A program made the translations under genes and the position numbers. From Paenibacillus glycanilyticus NBRC 16618 (lineage in GTDB: Bacteria; Bacillota; Bacilli; Paenibacillales; Paenibacillaceae), in assembly GCF_004000805.1 (NCBI RefSeq), contig NZ_BILY01000002.1, positions 186,001-250,000 of the forward strand: DNA of 64,000 nucleotides, in the 5' to 3' direction. Below, piece after piece: positions 35,501-44,057 of this stretch (position 1 is the stretch's first letter; each line of letters begins with the position of its first letter). The notes beneath the pieces are model-generated. The model did not search any database. It was not told where the DNA came from and saw nothing but the letters and a program-made list of their open reading frames with translations.

Positions 35501-38453
35501 CGTCAGCGCCGCCGCCGAGGAAAATGCCTTCCATCAGAGGAGAACCGGCAACGTAATCAATGTAATGACCGCTCGTATCGTAAGTGCCAAAATCAACTCC
35601 CTTGTAAGGGTTGATAAGAGTTGTATCAATCAGATAAACGCCGCTGCCTTTGCCTTGAACGGTCCAAGCGTAAGGCTTCACGTTCGTCCAACTCTGCTGG
35701 TCGTAATAAACGGATAAGCCTCGGAGGCCCGCATCCTGTTCAAGCGAGATAAACGCAGCGCCGTCAGCGTTGTTTTCCCCGTAATTGGTGAAAATCGCCG
35801 TACCGCCGCCAATCGTATGATGCGGAACATCCCATGAACCGCGCAGCTCTACGCCGCTAGGAACCGTAAGCGGATTATTGACGCGGTAAATACCCGCCGG
35901 CAAATAAACCGTACCGCCGCCTGCCGCATCGGCATCGTCAAGCGCCTGTTGAATTTTCGCGGATACATCCGTCTCGCCGGTGCTGTCCGCCTCGTAAGGG
36001 GCGGCCGTAATATCAAACAAGCTGTTGTTGGCCGGTTTCGGACGGTTCACCAGATCAAGCGCCGCAACGGTTGGCTGCTGCTCCAGCACGTATTTCGCAT
36101 CCTGATGAACGTTAACCTCTGCCGCATCGCTGTTATCGGTTACCGCCAGACTGCCGTTATGTCCGGAGTTCACCGAGTTAACCGTCGCTACGCTGTCTTC
36201 CAAGAGCACATGCTTGGCAGTCTTGGAGAAAGCCGACTGACCTAGAATAAGCGAACCGCCCTTCGCGGCAATCGCGTAACCGCCGTTCTGATCATCCCAG
36301 TTCTCGAACGTGCTGTTCTCGAACGACAATACGCCGCTGCCTTCATTCACAACCGCATGATGAGGCGTACCGCCAAACGTCACTTGGTTGAATTGAACGA
36401 TGGAGTGGAAGCCTTCGGTTGCATAGACCGCTTTCGGGTCAACGCCTGCGTTGGCTTTAAAGCTGCTGTCCGAGATTAAAAGTCCAAAATCGTTCACGCC
36501 TTCAACCTTCAGCGCCACGTTGCTGTCATGAACATTGATTTTGTAGAGCTGGGCGTTAGCCGTCTCCAGGCTGCCCGTTCTTGTCGTAATCCGCATGCCG
36601 TTCTTGAAATCGGCCAGATCAATATCGGACATATACTCCCAGTCCGAGCGGCCCATGACAATCCCTTCGGTGTTACCGGTCGTATAGGCTTTCAGCTCCG
36701 CCTGCTGCGGCGAGCCTGCCAAGCCGGAGCCCGCCCAATAGGAGGATGCCAGACGGATATGCTCCAGTCTTCCGATATCGGTCGTGAAGTCGAGGAAAAT
36801 GCCTGTTTTCAGCACTGTACCGTACAGATTCCGTACGTAATGCAATTCGTTCCAGCTAGGACCAATCTTGATGCCGTTGTAAGAATTGACAAACGTCACA
36901 TTCTTGACCGTCATGCTGTCGCCCGATAACTGCTCGAACGTCCAAGGATAAGCAACCGGGGCATTCAGCGACTGCTCCGGATACCAGACGGACAAGTTCG
37001 TCACGCCGCTCACCGGCGCCAGCTGCAGGAAGCTTGGACCGTTCTCGATGCCTTTATCGGCATAGACAGCCAGGATCGTTCCTTTTACTTCGCCGCCGGC
37101 TGAATCGGGACTAATCCAATCGCCTCGCAGCGTTACTCCTGTCGGAACGATCAGATGACTAGTCAGCTTATACGTGCCCGCCGGCGCAAAAACAACGCCG
37201 CCCCCGCGGTTGCCTGCTGCGGCAAGCGCGTCCTGGAACGCTTTGGTATCATCCTTCACGCCGTCGCCGGCCGCGCCGAAGTCCTTCACGCTCATATCGG
37301 CGATGACAACGTCATCCGTCGGATAAACCGTGTCGTACACCTTTGTCTCCGTCGAAACATTTTGCTGCGGCTGGGTTTTTACCGATACCGAAGCGATATA
37401 GAGATCCGGATTGGCGCCAATCGCCCCCGGCCCGGATACGTGAAGGCGGAAGTCGCCGCCGTTCGTGCCGTTTGCGAACTTGGCATCGCCAAGCTTAAAC
37501 GTATGTTTTTTCCATGTATTCGTGTTCGTATAAGTAAATTCAGGAGCATCCTTAAAGGCTGCCGACTGCGCATCGTACTGCAGCTTCATGCTGCCGCTGC
37601 CGCTGTCGTAATACTCGACCGTTACGAAAACATCCTGGTCCTCGTTGTCGAACAAATAACTGTCCGAAACGTCAAAGTAGAAATAAAGAATATTGGCGCC
37701 ATGGTCGGTTGGGCTGATCGTCTGGTTCGTTTTCCAGTACGTCTTGCCGCCGATCTCGCCAGTCAAAAGATTGTCCGCGGCGCCATCGCCAGGATGGGCT
37801 GTAATGCCATGCGATACCGGGTTTGCGCCAAGCGTAATGCTTGCTTCCGGAGTAGCCGTTTCCTTAAGAGTCTTTTTGACCGTTACGCTTGCTAGCTTCA
37901 GGTCCGGATTCTGTTCGCCGTTAATCCCGCCGCCTTCAATGGCGATTCGGAAGTCGGAGCCGTTCGTGCGGTTGGCGAATTTGGCATCGCTTAAATTAAA
38001 GGTGTAGTCCTTCCATGTCTTTGTGTCCGTGTACGTAAACTTCGCGCTGTCCTTGAACGCAGCCGACTGCGCATCGTATTGCAGCAGGAAGCTTCCGTTT
38101 CCTTCATCGAAGTAGCTGAGGGTTACGTCCACATCGTAATCCGCGCTGTCGAATAAATAATCGTCGCTTACGTTCATATACAGATAAGTGGTACCTTCTG
38201 CTTTATTCGTCTGCCAGTAGGGAGTACCTGCTTCCGTTCCCGTTAGAAGCCCGTCGCCGTTATCGCCGGCTCTGCCGGAGATCCCGCTTTCCACAGGGGT
38301 CTCACCTAGCGTAACCGACGCTGTATCGGAAGCATCGTCCGCGGCATAAGCACTCGGCAGTCCCATAAAACCAACGGAAGAAAAAATCATCAGCATGACA
38401 AGCATTTTCGCCATTCCGGCACGTGCTTTTGTCCAATTTCGGTTCGTAATCAC
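32514..38453 (-). CDS. Giant surface-anchored double beta-helix polysaccharide enzyme with SLH domains
   Basis: A protein of about 1979 residues. Order: signal peptide (to about 39), two duplicated beta-sandwich modules (about 47-200 and 208-365, both holding LQYDAQSAAFKD), first pectate-lyase-3 beta-helix (about 393-800, opening VKDFGAAGDGVKDDT), second beta-helix (about 813-1240), CBM9-like domain (about 1318-1506), helical piece, Gly/Ser linker, a beta domain common before SLH, and three SLH repeats (about 1800-1979). SLH domains bind pyruvylated wall polymer. Two tandem beta-helices recall GH55 beta-1,3-glucanases (inference). The GTG at 38453 has GGAGG 7 bases upstream. It is the last gene of an importer operon. 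Confidence 0.88.
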   Translation of the reverse strand: MITNRNWTKARAGMAKMLVMLMIFSSVGFMGLPSAYAADDASDTASVTLGETPVESGISGRAGDNGDGLLTGTEAGTPYWQTNKAEGTTYLYMNVSDDYLFDSADYDVDVTLSYFDEGNGSFLLQYDAQSAAFKDSAKFTYTDTKTWKDYTFNLSDAKFANRTNGSDFRIAIEGGGINGEQNPDLKLASVTVKKTLKETATPEASITLGANPVSHGITAHPGDGAADNLLTGEIGGKTYWKTNQTISPTDHGANILYFYFDVSDSYLFDNEDQDVFVTVEYYDSGSGSMKLQYDAQSAAFKDAPEFTYTNTNTWKKHTFKLGDAKFANGTNGGDFRLHVSGPGAIGANPDLYIASVSVKTQPQQNVSTETKVYDTVYPTDDVVIADMSVKDFGAAGDGVKDDTKAFQDALAAAGNRGGGVVFAPAGTYKLTSHLIVPTGVTLRGDWISPDSAGGEVKGTILAVYADKGIENGPSFLQLAPVSGVTNLSVWYPEQSLNAPVAYPWTFEQLSGDSMTVKNVTFVNSYNGIKIGPSWNELHYVRNLYGTVLKTGIFLDFTTDIGRLEHIRLASSYWAGSGLAGSPQQAELKAYTTGNTEGIVMGRSDWEYMSDIDLADFKNGMRITTRTGSLETANAQLYKINVHDSNVALKVEGVNDFGLLISDSSFKANAGVDPKAVYATEGFHSIVQFNQVTFGGTPHHAVVNEGSGVLSFENSTFENWDDQNGGYAIAAKGGSLILGQSAFSKTAKHVLLEDSVATVNSVNSGHNGSLAVTDNSDAAEVNVHQDAKYVLEQQPTVAALDLVNRPKPANNSLFDITAAPYEADSTGETDVSAKIQQALDDADAAGGGTVYLPAGIYRVNNPLTVPSGVELRGSWDVPHHTIGGGTAIFTNYGENNADGAAFISLEQDAGLRGLSVYYDQQSWTNVKPYAWTVQGKGSGVYLIDTTLINPYKGVDFGTYDTSGHYIDYVAGSPLMEGIFLGGGADGGLMRNVQFNPHYYGRNNFPNHPSTDQDFDAVWSYQKENLDAFRIGDVKNETIFNTFVYGSKYGIHFEEQNGVGPEAVVIGHGTDGSKKGAVLDAAGEAGLKLINTELVSMSSSDKVYVVVGEDFDSKAVFFNSSMWGDTTRSFDIFGGDVRIQQSNFTRVGQRGINALGGDITLYDSYFQQPNTNHVYAGPDIEKLIIANNLFKGGLQLINEAGTKVTGSNLVPVALDLVKGEFDESNPANANFALKLTNMTESDPLAGKIEVIAPDSYKDKFVPVRFNGIALGESVLVKLPYLPADTLKYKVTLDNGYSYVTQVKTAQSFATRKDDNSQVQPTIDISSSTNYSSLGGIWGGKDDLSAQANVHWDNDNLYVTVRATDNTHYQTWTNGDIWQGDSLQLGIDLSRKDGSASQNVNELGFALTNSGTVSKWRWRAPAGVAGGAFNDADAVITRDEATHQTVYDITIPLSALHGAGYTFSQEDPLGLTILLNEHDGAGRSGFIEYNQGIGTSKDATQFGDLYLLSSDYESLLEQSAEAAVAAAEQHKDVTSIDAATNFVSLLPQGTVKSGLSARLSALGGTTNPGNGPGSGSGSGAGQTDQPKVTVGANGAVQVEGKGTLDAGSKHAKLSLTAALLDQAFSKAAAGQDGKKKVTVVLPSVAGANGYSLELPSSYVNQQSPDKQIELVTPTGTILLSSDMLKPDAGKLGQTVTISIGSANTSGWSEELKKKLGDRPVVDLSIQSAGQTIDWHNSQSPVTVSLPYTPSAAEKADAKKLTVWYIDGSGKPFPVPSGQYKEAAGSIVFTTKHFSQYAVAFVQKSFSDLNGYAWAKEAIEVLAAKGIINGVSDTSYAPGASIKRADFVKLLVDTFGFSTDTPGSFADVSSNRYYANAVGTAKALGITNGAGGNRFNPEAPITREEAATFIERALTVAKAGLPAGSEDVLAGFADADDISAYAKSSISALVKAGLLQGHDGLLEPKGRLTRAEAAVLFYRIYNK

Positions 38454-38488
38454 AATCAAACCTCCAGTTTGCAGATGTATTTGCGAGT

Positions 38489-38502
38489 TGTATCCGCTTA
38501 CA
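38489..38502. promoter_or_regulatory. Candidate cre site before the giant SLH gene
   Basis: TGTATCCGCTTACA matches the CcpA consensus at 13 of 14 positions and lies 36 bases upstream of the GTG start, in the gap after the solute-binding protein terminator. Confidence 0.45.
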
Positions 38503-38511
38503 ATCCCAAGA

Positions 38512-38560
38512 AAAAGAGAAGCCCCCCATAGGTGTCATCAGGCCGGCTTCTCTTGTTTGT
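38512..38560 (-). terminator. Terminator or attenuator between solute-binding protein and giant SLH gene
   Basis: AAGAGAAGCC and GGCTTCTCTT pair across about 25 bases, followed by a T-rich tract on the minus strand. It may reduce read-through into the large gene. Confidence 0.6.
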
Positions 38561-38591
38561 CTGTGCGATATGTTAGTTGATTGCTGCTGGA

Positions 38592-40163
38592 TTACTTCTT
38601 GTTGGCAAGAAATGCGTCGATCTGTTTTTGAGTCTCCGTGATGATGGTATCCAGACCGTTTTTCTTCTGAGCTTCGATGTAGTCGTTAACCGCTTTGTCA
38701 ACATCCTTCACTACGCCGAATTCGATTGGCCGGCTCAACTCGTCGCTTGCCGCATCGCGTTTCGCCACTTCGTTCTTCATCGTGTCTTCCGCAAGGAACA
38801 GACCGTCGATTGGCGAGTTGACGTTGTTAGGCTCGCTTGCGAACTTCGCTTCGTTCTCCCAGAAGCCCGGTCCGTAAGTCATTGTTGGACGCATGAATTG
38901 CGGCTTCCAGAACGCCCATTGGCCGCCCCACTCCATGTAGTTGCTTGTTGTTGTATCCATGCCTTCCGGATATTCGGCCGTGTCGCCGTTCAGGACATAG
39001 GTTTTACCTTCGATACCGTATTGCACAAGGTCATACAAGGTTTTGTCCGTCTCGATCATGTCGAGGAAGCGGAGCACGCGGTCGGCGTTTTTGGAGTTGC
39101 GGTTAATTGCCACAACGTTAGCCAGCGCGGTACGGTTAATGAACTTTTTGTCCGGATAGAACTCGGAAGCCGTCAGCTTGTAGGACGGATCGGAGAAGCC
39201 AGGGTTCGCTTCCACCCATTCGTGGGAAGTTACGGTTACAAGCTTCTTGCCGTTTCTCCACTCGGCTGCTTCATCCGTTTTGTCGATCATCGCATCGCGG
39301 TTAATCAGGTTTTCGTCATACCATACTTTCGCCAGCTTGGATGCCTCCAGATAGAAAGGCTGCTGCTCGACCGGTTGGACTTTTACGGCCGGATCATTCA
39401 GATAGAAGCCAAGACCGTGGAAGTTCAGGTCAACCCACTCGTCGCGAATCATGTAGATGGACAGCGGAGTTGTGCGGTTGATTCTTTCGTTCGGGTAAGC
39501 TTCCTTCATCTGGCGGAGCAATTTGTCCATATCCTCGATGGTTTTGACGGAGCCTTCCGGAATATCCAGACCCGCTTTCTCCGTCAGGTCGGAGCGCCAA
39601 GCGACAAACTTGCGTTCATTCATCTTCATCGTCCATGGCAGGCCCACGATGTTGCCGTTAACGGTAGCCGCGCCAAGCGTACCTTGCTCCTGGTATTTCT
39701 TGTACAGGTTAGGCGCATATTCCGGCAGCAGATCGTTCAGCGTCATGTATGAGCCTTTTGCCGCCATTTGCTTGTAGGACAGCCAGTCGCCGTCAAAGTT
39801 CATATCCCATTTGTCGCCGGAAGCGGCCATAACGAGCATTTTATCCTTGAAGTCGCCAAACGGAATAAAGTTGATATCGAATTTAACGTTAAGTCCTTTT
39901 TCTTTCACGTACTCGCTGACTTTGGACCATACTTCGTCCGTAGCCGCTTTTTTATCGCCGCCGAAGTAGAACTTCAGCGTCACTTCTTTTTCCGGCTCCG
40001 TGCTTTCGGCTGCCGTGCTTTCTTTAGGAGTGTTCCCGCCGCTGCTGCTATTGCTTGGCGTGTTGCCGTTGCCGTTATTGGAGCTGCTGCATGCCGACAG
40101 CATTAAGCTGAGCGACATCGTAGTAGCGAGAGCTAACGACATAATGCGGACCTTCTTCTTCAT
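38592..40163 (-). CDS. ABC importer solute-binding lipoprotein (second system)
   Basis: A 523-residue lipoprotein with lipobox LSAC after about 24 residues and a long Asn/Gly/Ser linker. The domain is a large CUT1-type sugar binder. GGGAGAGGT precedes the ATG. The gene follows both permease genes, the reverse of the first importer, and the giant SLH enzyme follows it. The shared operon implies that it binds products released by that enzyme (inference). Confidence 0.92.
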   Translation of the reverse strand: MKKKVRIMSLALATTMSLSLMLSACSSSNNGNGNTPSNSSSGGNTPKESTAAESTEPEKEVTLKFYFGGDKKAATDEVWSKVSEYVKEKGLNVKFDINFIPFGDFKDKMLVMAASGDKWDMNFDGDWLSYKQMAAKGSYMTLNDLLPEYAPNLYKKYQEQGTLGAATVNGNIVGLPWTMKMNERKFVAWRSDLTEKAGLDIPEGSVKTIEDMDKLLRQMKEAYPNERINRTTPLSIYMIRDEWVDLNFHGLGFYLNDPAVKVQPVEQQPFYLEASKLAKVWYDENLINRDAMIDKTDEAAEWRNGKKLVTVTSHEWVEANPGFSDPSYKLTASEFYPDKKFINRTALANVVAINRNSKNADRVLRFLDMIETDKTLYDLVQYGIEGKTYVLNGDTAEYPEGMDTTTSNYMEWGGQWAFWKPQFMRPTMTYGPGFWENEAKFASEPNNVNSPIDGLFLAEDTMKNEVAKRDAASDELSRPIEFGVVKDVDKAVNDYIEAQKKNGLDTIITETQKQIDAFLANKK

Positions 40164-40219
40164 CCTGACCTCTCCCTTATGCTTGTGATTTATATACTAC
40201 ACGGCGTTAGCCGATATAG

Positions 40220-41104
40220 TCATCCTTTTACTGCGCCTACCATAAGTCCCTTGACGAAATAACGCTGCAGGAACGGATACAGGAAAACGATTGGGCCGAT
40301 CGTAACGACCGTAAGCGCCATCTTGATGGATTCCGACGGAATTTGCGCCGATATGCGCTGCATCGCCGAAGCGTTGCTCGAGCTCTTAAGAAACTCAACG
40401 TTGGATACCAATGTTCTTAGCAGCAGCTGCAGGGGCTGAAGCTCCTGCTTGTCGACGAACATGAGGCCGAGGAACCAGTCGTTCCAGTAGCTCAGGGCGA
40501 CGAACAATCCAACGGTTGCCAGTACGGGCAGCGACAGCGGCATGATCAGGCGGTAGAAAATTTTGAATTCCCCCGCTCCGTCCATTTTCGCCGACTCGTT
40601 AATCTCCTCGGGAATCGAATTCATGAAGTTGCGGATCAGGAACATATTAAACGCGTTGGCGAGCATCGGTAGAATCAGTGCCCAGAGCGAGTCTTTCAGA
40701 TTCAGATAATGAACGCAGATGATATACCAAGGTACCAGACCGCCGTTGAACAGCATCGTAATAATGACGTAGACGGATAAAATATTCCGGTACTTGAAGG
40801 AACGTCTTGCCATTACGTAAGCGCCCATGCTGGTAACGAATACGGACAGGATCGTTCCGGCTACCGTGACGAGAATACTGATGCCGTAAGCATCGATAAT
40901 CCGGTTGGAGCCGAGGAGCAGGATCCGGTAGGAGTCAAACGTAACGTGCTTCGGCCATATCGTGTAGCCGTAATTGATAATGTCGTTCTCCGTGCTTAGC
41001 GAGCCGGATATAACCATGATGAACGGGAATAGGCAGGACAAGCTGAACAAAGAAATGACGAGAACGATGATGGACTGAGAGATTGAGAATCTTTTGGCTG
41101 GCAT
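40220..41104 (-). CDS. ABC sugar importer permease, YtcP type (second system)
   Basis: A 294-residue permease with six helices. The ATPase-contact loop reads ESAKMDGAGEFKIFYRLIMPLS, with Ser replacing the first Ala of EAA. The C-terminus FLQRYFVKGLMVGAVKG is the family ending. GGAGG lies before the ATG; it starts 17 bases after the LplB-type gene. Confidence 0.93.
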   Translation of the reverse strand: MPAKRFSISQSIIVLVISLFSLSCLFPFIMVISGSLSTENDIINYGYTIWPKHVTFDSYRILLLGSNRIIDAYGISILVTVAGTILSVFVTSMGAYVMARRSFKYRNILSVYVIITMLFNGGLVPWYIICVHYLNLKDSLWALILPMLANAFNMFLIRNFMNSIPEEINESAKMDGAGEFKIFYRLIMPLSLPVLATVGLFVALSYWNDWFLGLMFVDKQELQPLQLLLRTLVSNVEFLKSSSNASAMQRISAQIPSESIKMALTVVTIGPIVFLYPFLQRYFVKGLMVGAVKG

Positions 41105-41121
41105 ATCTTGTTTCCTCCGTT

Positions 41122-42045
41122 CTAGAAGATGGCCGAATCTTTATCGATTTTGCGTGCCGCGTAGTTGCTCGCGATAACCAGGACAAACGCGATCATGGAC
41201 TGCAGGAAGCCTGCCGCGGATGCCATGCCGATGTCGCCGGATTTACGCAAGCTGCGGTACACGAACGTATCGATAACGTCTGTCGTCGGGAACAGCAGGG
41301 ACGCGTCGCCAACCATCGCGTAAAACATGCCGAAGTCCGCATTCATAATTCTTCCCACGGCGAGCAGCGTTAGTATGATTATCGTTGGACGCAGCATGGG
41401 AAGACTGATGTAACGGATCTGCTGCCATCTTGTCGCTCCGTCGATGGAAGCCGCCTCATAATAAGAGTTATCCACGGAAGTCAGTGCGGCCAGGTAGATG
41501 ATCGTACCGTAACCCGTTGCCTTCCACCTGATGGCGATGGTGAGAATGATCGGCCATAGTCCAGCCTCGCTGTAGAAGTCGATTGGCTTGAGGCCAATGG
41601 TTGTAAGGAAGTGATTTACCGCGCCGCTCTCGAAGTCGAGCAGGTTGTAGGCGAATACGCCAACGACGATCCAGGAGATAAAGAACGGCAGGAACGTCAG
41701 GGACTGCGATACCCGTTTGAAATATTTGTTCCTGACCTCGTTCAGCAGAAGCGCGAATCCGACTTCGAAAATGAGGCCAACGGTGATAAACAGCGCATTC
41801 AGCAGAATCGTGTTTCTCACGGCCCGGAACGCGGTGTCCGAGGAGAACAGGTAATCAAAGTTATCGAATAGCGGATCCATCCAGTCGCTGCCGAAGATGC
41901 CTTTGGTAAAGTCGAAATCTTTGAAGGCGATTACAAGTCCGGCCAGCGGCAGGTAGTTGAACAAAAATAGGAGTACCGCTACAGGGAGGAACATAAGCAG
42001 TAAGGTGCGATTTTTAAACAATTCCCGAATGACTCCATTTTTCAT
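41122..42045 (-). CDS. ABC sugar importer permease, LplB type (second system)
   Basis: A 307-residue permease with six helices and the loop EAASIDGATRWQQIRYISLPML (about 203-224). It is the first gene of the operon permease-permease-binding protein-SLH enzyme. GAAGGGA precedes the ATG. No ATPase is encoded nearby. Confidence 0.93.
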   Translation of the reverse strand: MKNGVIRELFKNRTLLLMFLPVAVLLFLFNYLPLAGLVIAFKDFDFTKGIFGSDWMDPLFDNFDYLFSSDTAFRAVRNTILLNALFITVGLIFEVGFALLLNEVRNKYFKRVSQSLTFLPFFISWIVVGVFAYNLLDFESGAVNHFLTTIGLKPIDFYSEAGLWPIILTIAIRWKATGYGTIIYLAALTSVDNSYYEAASIDGATRWQQIRYISLPMLRPTIIILTLLAVGRIMNADFGMFYAMVGDASLLFPTTDVIDTFVYRSLRKSGDIGMASAAGFLQSMIAFVLVIASNYAARKIDKDSAIF

Positions 42046-42165
42046 AGCGTTTTCCCTTCTCTCTTGTGATAGTTTTATTGTAGATTTGAGGGAAATCGAA
42101 AACCATGAGTGGATCTTATCCTTTCTAGTTTGGGATTAAACAGGATTAAACAAAGCTGACCTTAG

Positions 42166-42388
42166 GACGGTTTTTTCGCTGAAAGAGAGGGTAATAGCCA
42201 ATCTAGGGGAGTAGGGTATGCCCCTTCGGCCGGCTGTTGTCTGCAGGAAATCTCGATTATACCGCTTATACAGCGGAAATTTCCCGCAGACAAAGGCGGA
42301 CGCTTGCGCTCCTCAGGGGCATACCCTACCTCCTTATCTGGCCTATTACTTCCTTTCAAAAGCAAAAAGCCGTCCGAAAGGACGGCTT
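42166..42388. repeat. Long imperfect palindrome of about 220 bp
   Basis: Nested inverted arms: GTAGGGTATGCCCCT (42211-42225) with AGGGGCATACCCTAC (42315-42329), perfect over 15 bases; TTGTCTGCAGGAAAT (42238-42252) with 42279-42293, 14 of 15; and weaker outer pairing of GTAATAGCC and GGACGG segments reaching a terminator-like hairpin at 42367-42388 (AAAGCCGTCC-GAAA-GGACGGCTTT). No gene lies in this stretch. It sits between the MATE gene terminator and the start of the second importer operon, so it could be a transcript structure, a small non-autonomous element, or an RNA. Confidence 0.8.
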
Positions 42389-42466
42389 TGTTTGTTGGGG
42401 GTGGGGCCGAGGTGCTGCAACTAATTACATAGTTGCACACAAATAATTTTTCAAAAGTATGCCAAA

Positions 42467-42493
42467 AACAGCCGGTCGCAAATAACCGGCTGT
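42467..42493 (-). terminator. Terminator after the MATE gene
   Basis: AACAGCCGGT-TATTTGCG-ACCGGCTGTT with five T residues on the minus strand. Confidence 0.85.
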
Positions 42494-42503
42494 TGGTTCA
42501 TTT

Positions 42504-43868
42504 TCACATATGTCCCGCTGCGGATGTTACCGGTACTTTGCCTGTCGTTGCTTTCACTTGCGACCAGTTGATCGTCAAGTAGCGCCATCCGTTGGCAACC
42601 GCCGAAAGCACGATGAGCAGGCATAGCGCGGACCAAGCGCCGGTTTGCCCCCAATCTAGCACTCTGGTTAACAGAATCGTTAGCGGGATGAATAACAGCC
42701 AGTTCAAGATAAGTGCCGTCCGGGACAAAAACGTGGTGTCCCCTATGCCTCGAAGTCCGCCGCCGAAAATAATGTTTGCCCCTGTGAACAGTTGGACGCA
42801 AGCGGTTAGATGGATAAGCGAAATCGCCGTTTCGTACACTTCCCTCTCCGAGGTATACAGCTTGGCGATCGGCAAGGCGAACAGGAAGAAGACGACCGAG
42901 ATCAACGCCATAAAGATAAGGCCTAGATAAACCGTCACAATCCCGAATCTTCGGGCAGTAGCGCCATTGCCCTTCCCCACTTCCTGGCCAATCCCGATCG
43001 TAGCCGCAGCGCCGAAGCCATTCGAAGGCATAAACCCGAAGGACAAGATGTTAAGCGCAATCTCATTGGCGGCAATAGCGGTTGTGCCAAGCCTTGTAAT
43101 ACATGCGGTAAACACAAGCATTCCAACGCTGTTGGACAGTTCCGTAATGCCTAGCTTAACGCTCTCGAACAACAATAGGCGCACCTGTTGAACCTCGATG
43201 CGTACCCAGCTTCGCGTTGCGTACATGCCGCTCATGAAACCGTAATAGACCAACAATCCAAGCAGGAAGGTCACCGCTTCGGCAGCCACCATGCTCCAAG
43301 CCGCTCCTTGAAGCCCAAGCTCCGGAAAACCGAACTTTCCATAGGCAAGGACATATGTTAAGGTGACGACTAATGCGCTATTAATGAGCGATAGGGTCAT
43401 TGGCGTACGCGTATCCCCGACGGCCCGCATATAAGCAAAAAATACTGTATTAAACATCGTAAAGATCAGCGCAATCATTCTCACCAGCAAATAAGGAGAG
43501 CCTAGGGTAAGGATGGTCTCATTCGAGCCCATAAGATAGAGAATGCCGTAAGGAAGCAGGAAGCTGCCTATGAGCAGGGTCACTCCCTGTACGGCCGTAA
43601 TTAAAAGTGCAATCTGCATCCGTTGGTTTCCCTGCCGGATATTGCCGGAGCCATAGTTCTGGGCAACAAGAAAGTTAATCGCTCCTTGCACGCCGGAGAA
43701 TAAGGCCCATAGATTATAAATGATAATGTTCGTAATACCGACAACCGCAATGGATGCCGCTCCCAGATTTCCGACGATCATAAGCACCAGCAATCCGGTA
43801 AAGGTCATGGAGGAAAATGTGGCGATAGACGGAATCGCTAATGTTAGGATTCGTTTGACCAACTGCAA
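42504..43868 (-). CDS. MATE-family efflux transporter
   Basis: A 454-residue membrane protein with about twelve helices in two similar halves, typical of Na+ or H+ coupled drug and toxin export. The motif RAVGDTRTPM (about 145-154) and its counterpart RGIGDTTFLS in the second half mark the two MatE domains. The start is a TTG after AGAGGTG. It is transcribed alone and no regulator sits next to it. The substrate is unknown. Confidence 0.92.
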   Translation of the reverse strand: MQLVKRILTLAIPSIATFSSMTFTGLLVLMIVGNLGAASIAVVGITNIIIYNLWALFSGVQGAINFLVAQNYGSGNIRQGNQRMQIALLITAVQGVTLLIGSFLLPYGILYLMGSNETILTLGSPYLLVRMIALIFTMFNTVFFAYMRAVGDTRTPMTLSLINSALVVTLTYVLAYGKFGFPELGLQGAAWSMVAAEAVTFLLGLLVYYGFMSGMYATRSWVRIEVQQVRLLLFESVKLGITELSNSVGMLVFTACITRLGTTAIAANEIALNILSFGFMPSNGFGAAATIGIGQEVGKGNGATARRFGIVTVYLGLIFMALISVVFFLFALPIAKLYTSEREVYETAISLIHLTACVQLFTGANIIFGGGLRGIGDTTFLSRTALILNWLLFIPLTILLTRVLDWGQTGAWSALCLLIVLSAVANGWRYLTINWSQVKATTGKVPVTSAAGHM

Positions 43869-44023
43869 GACTGCACCTCTTCATATGGAATTCGATTCTG
43901 CCCGGTCTTTACTATAGGCAAAGCAAAACCTGTTTTCATTATAGGAGGGAGTCCCCCCGCTGAAAAGAAGTGATATGAAGATCAGTTACTATCCTTGGGT
44001 ATAGTTGTGCGGAGAACAAACAA

Positions 44024-44050
44024 AAGCCATCCATTTAAAATGGATGGCTT
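44024..44050 (-). terminator. Terminator after the sensor-linked binding protein gene
   Basis: AAGCCATCCATTT-T-AAATGGATGGCTT followed by a T-rich run on the minus strand. Confidence 0.85.
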
Positions 44051-44057
44051 CATTTCT

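Noticed and set aside
38577..39752. 391-residue plus-strand frame
   Set aside because: It is antisense to the solute-binding lipoprotein gene; composition and lack of motifs mark it as a shadow.
38453..40163. Mobile element boundaries around the second importer operon
   Set aside because: No transposase, integrase, target-site duplication or clear change in base use was seen.
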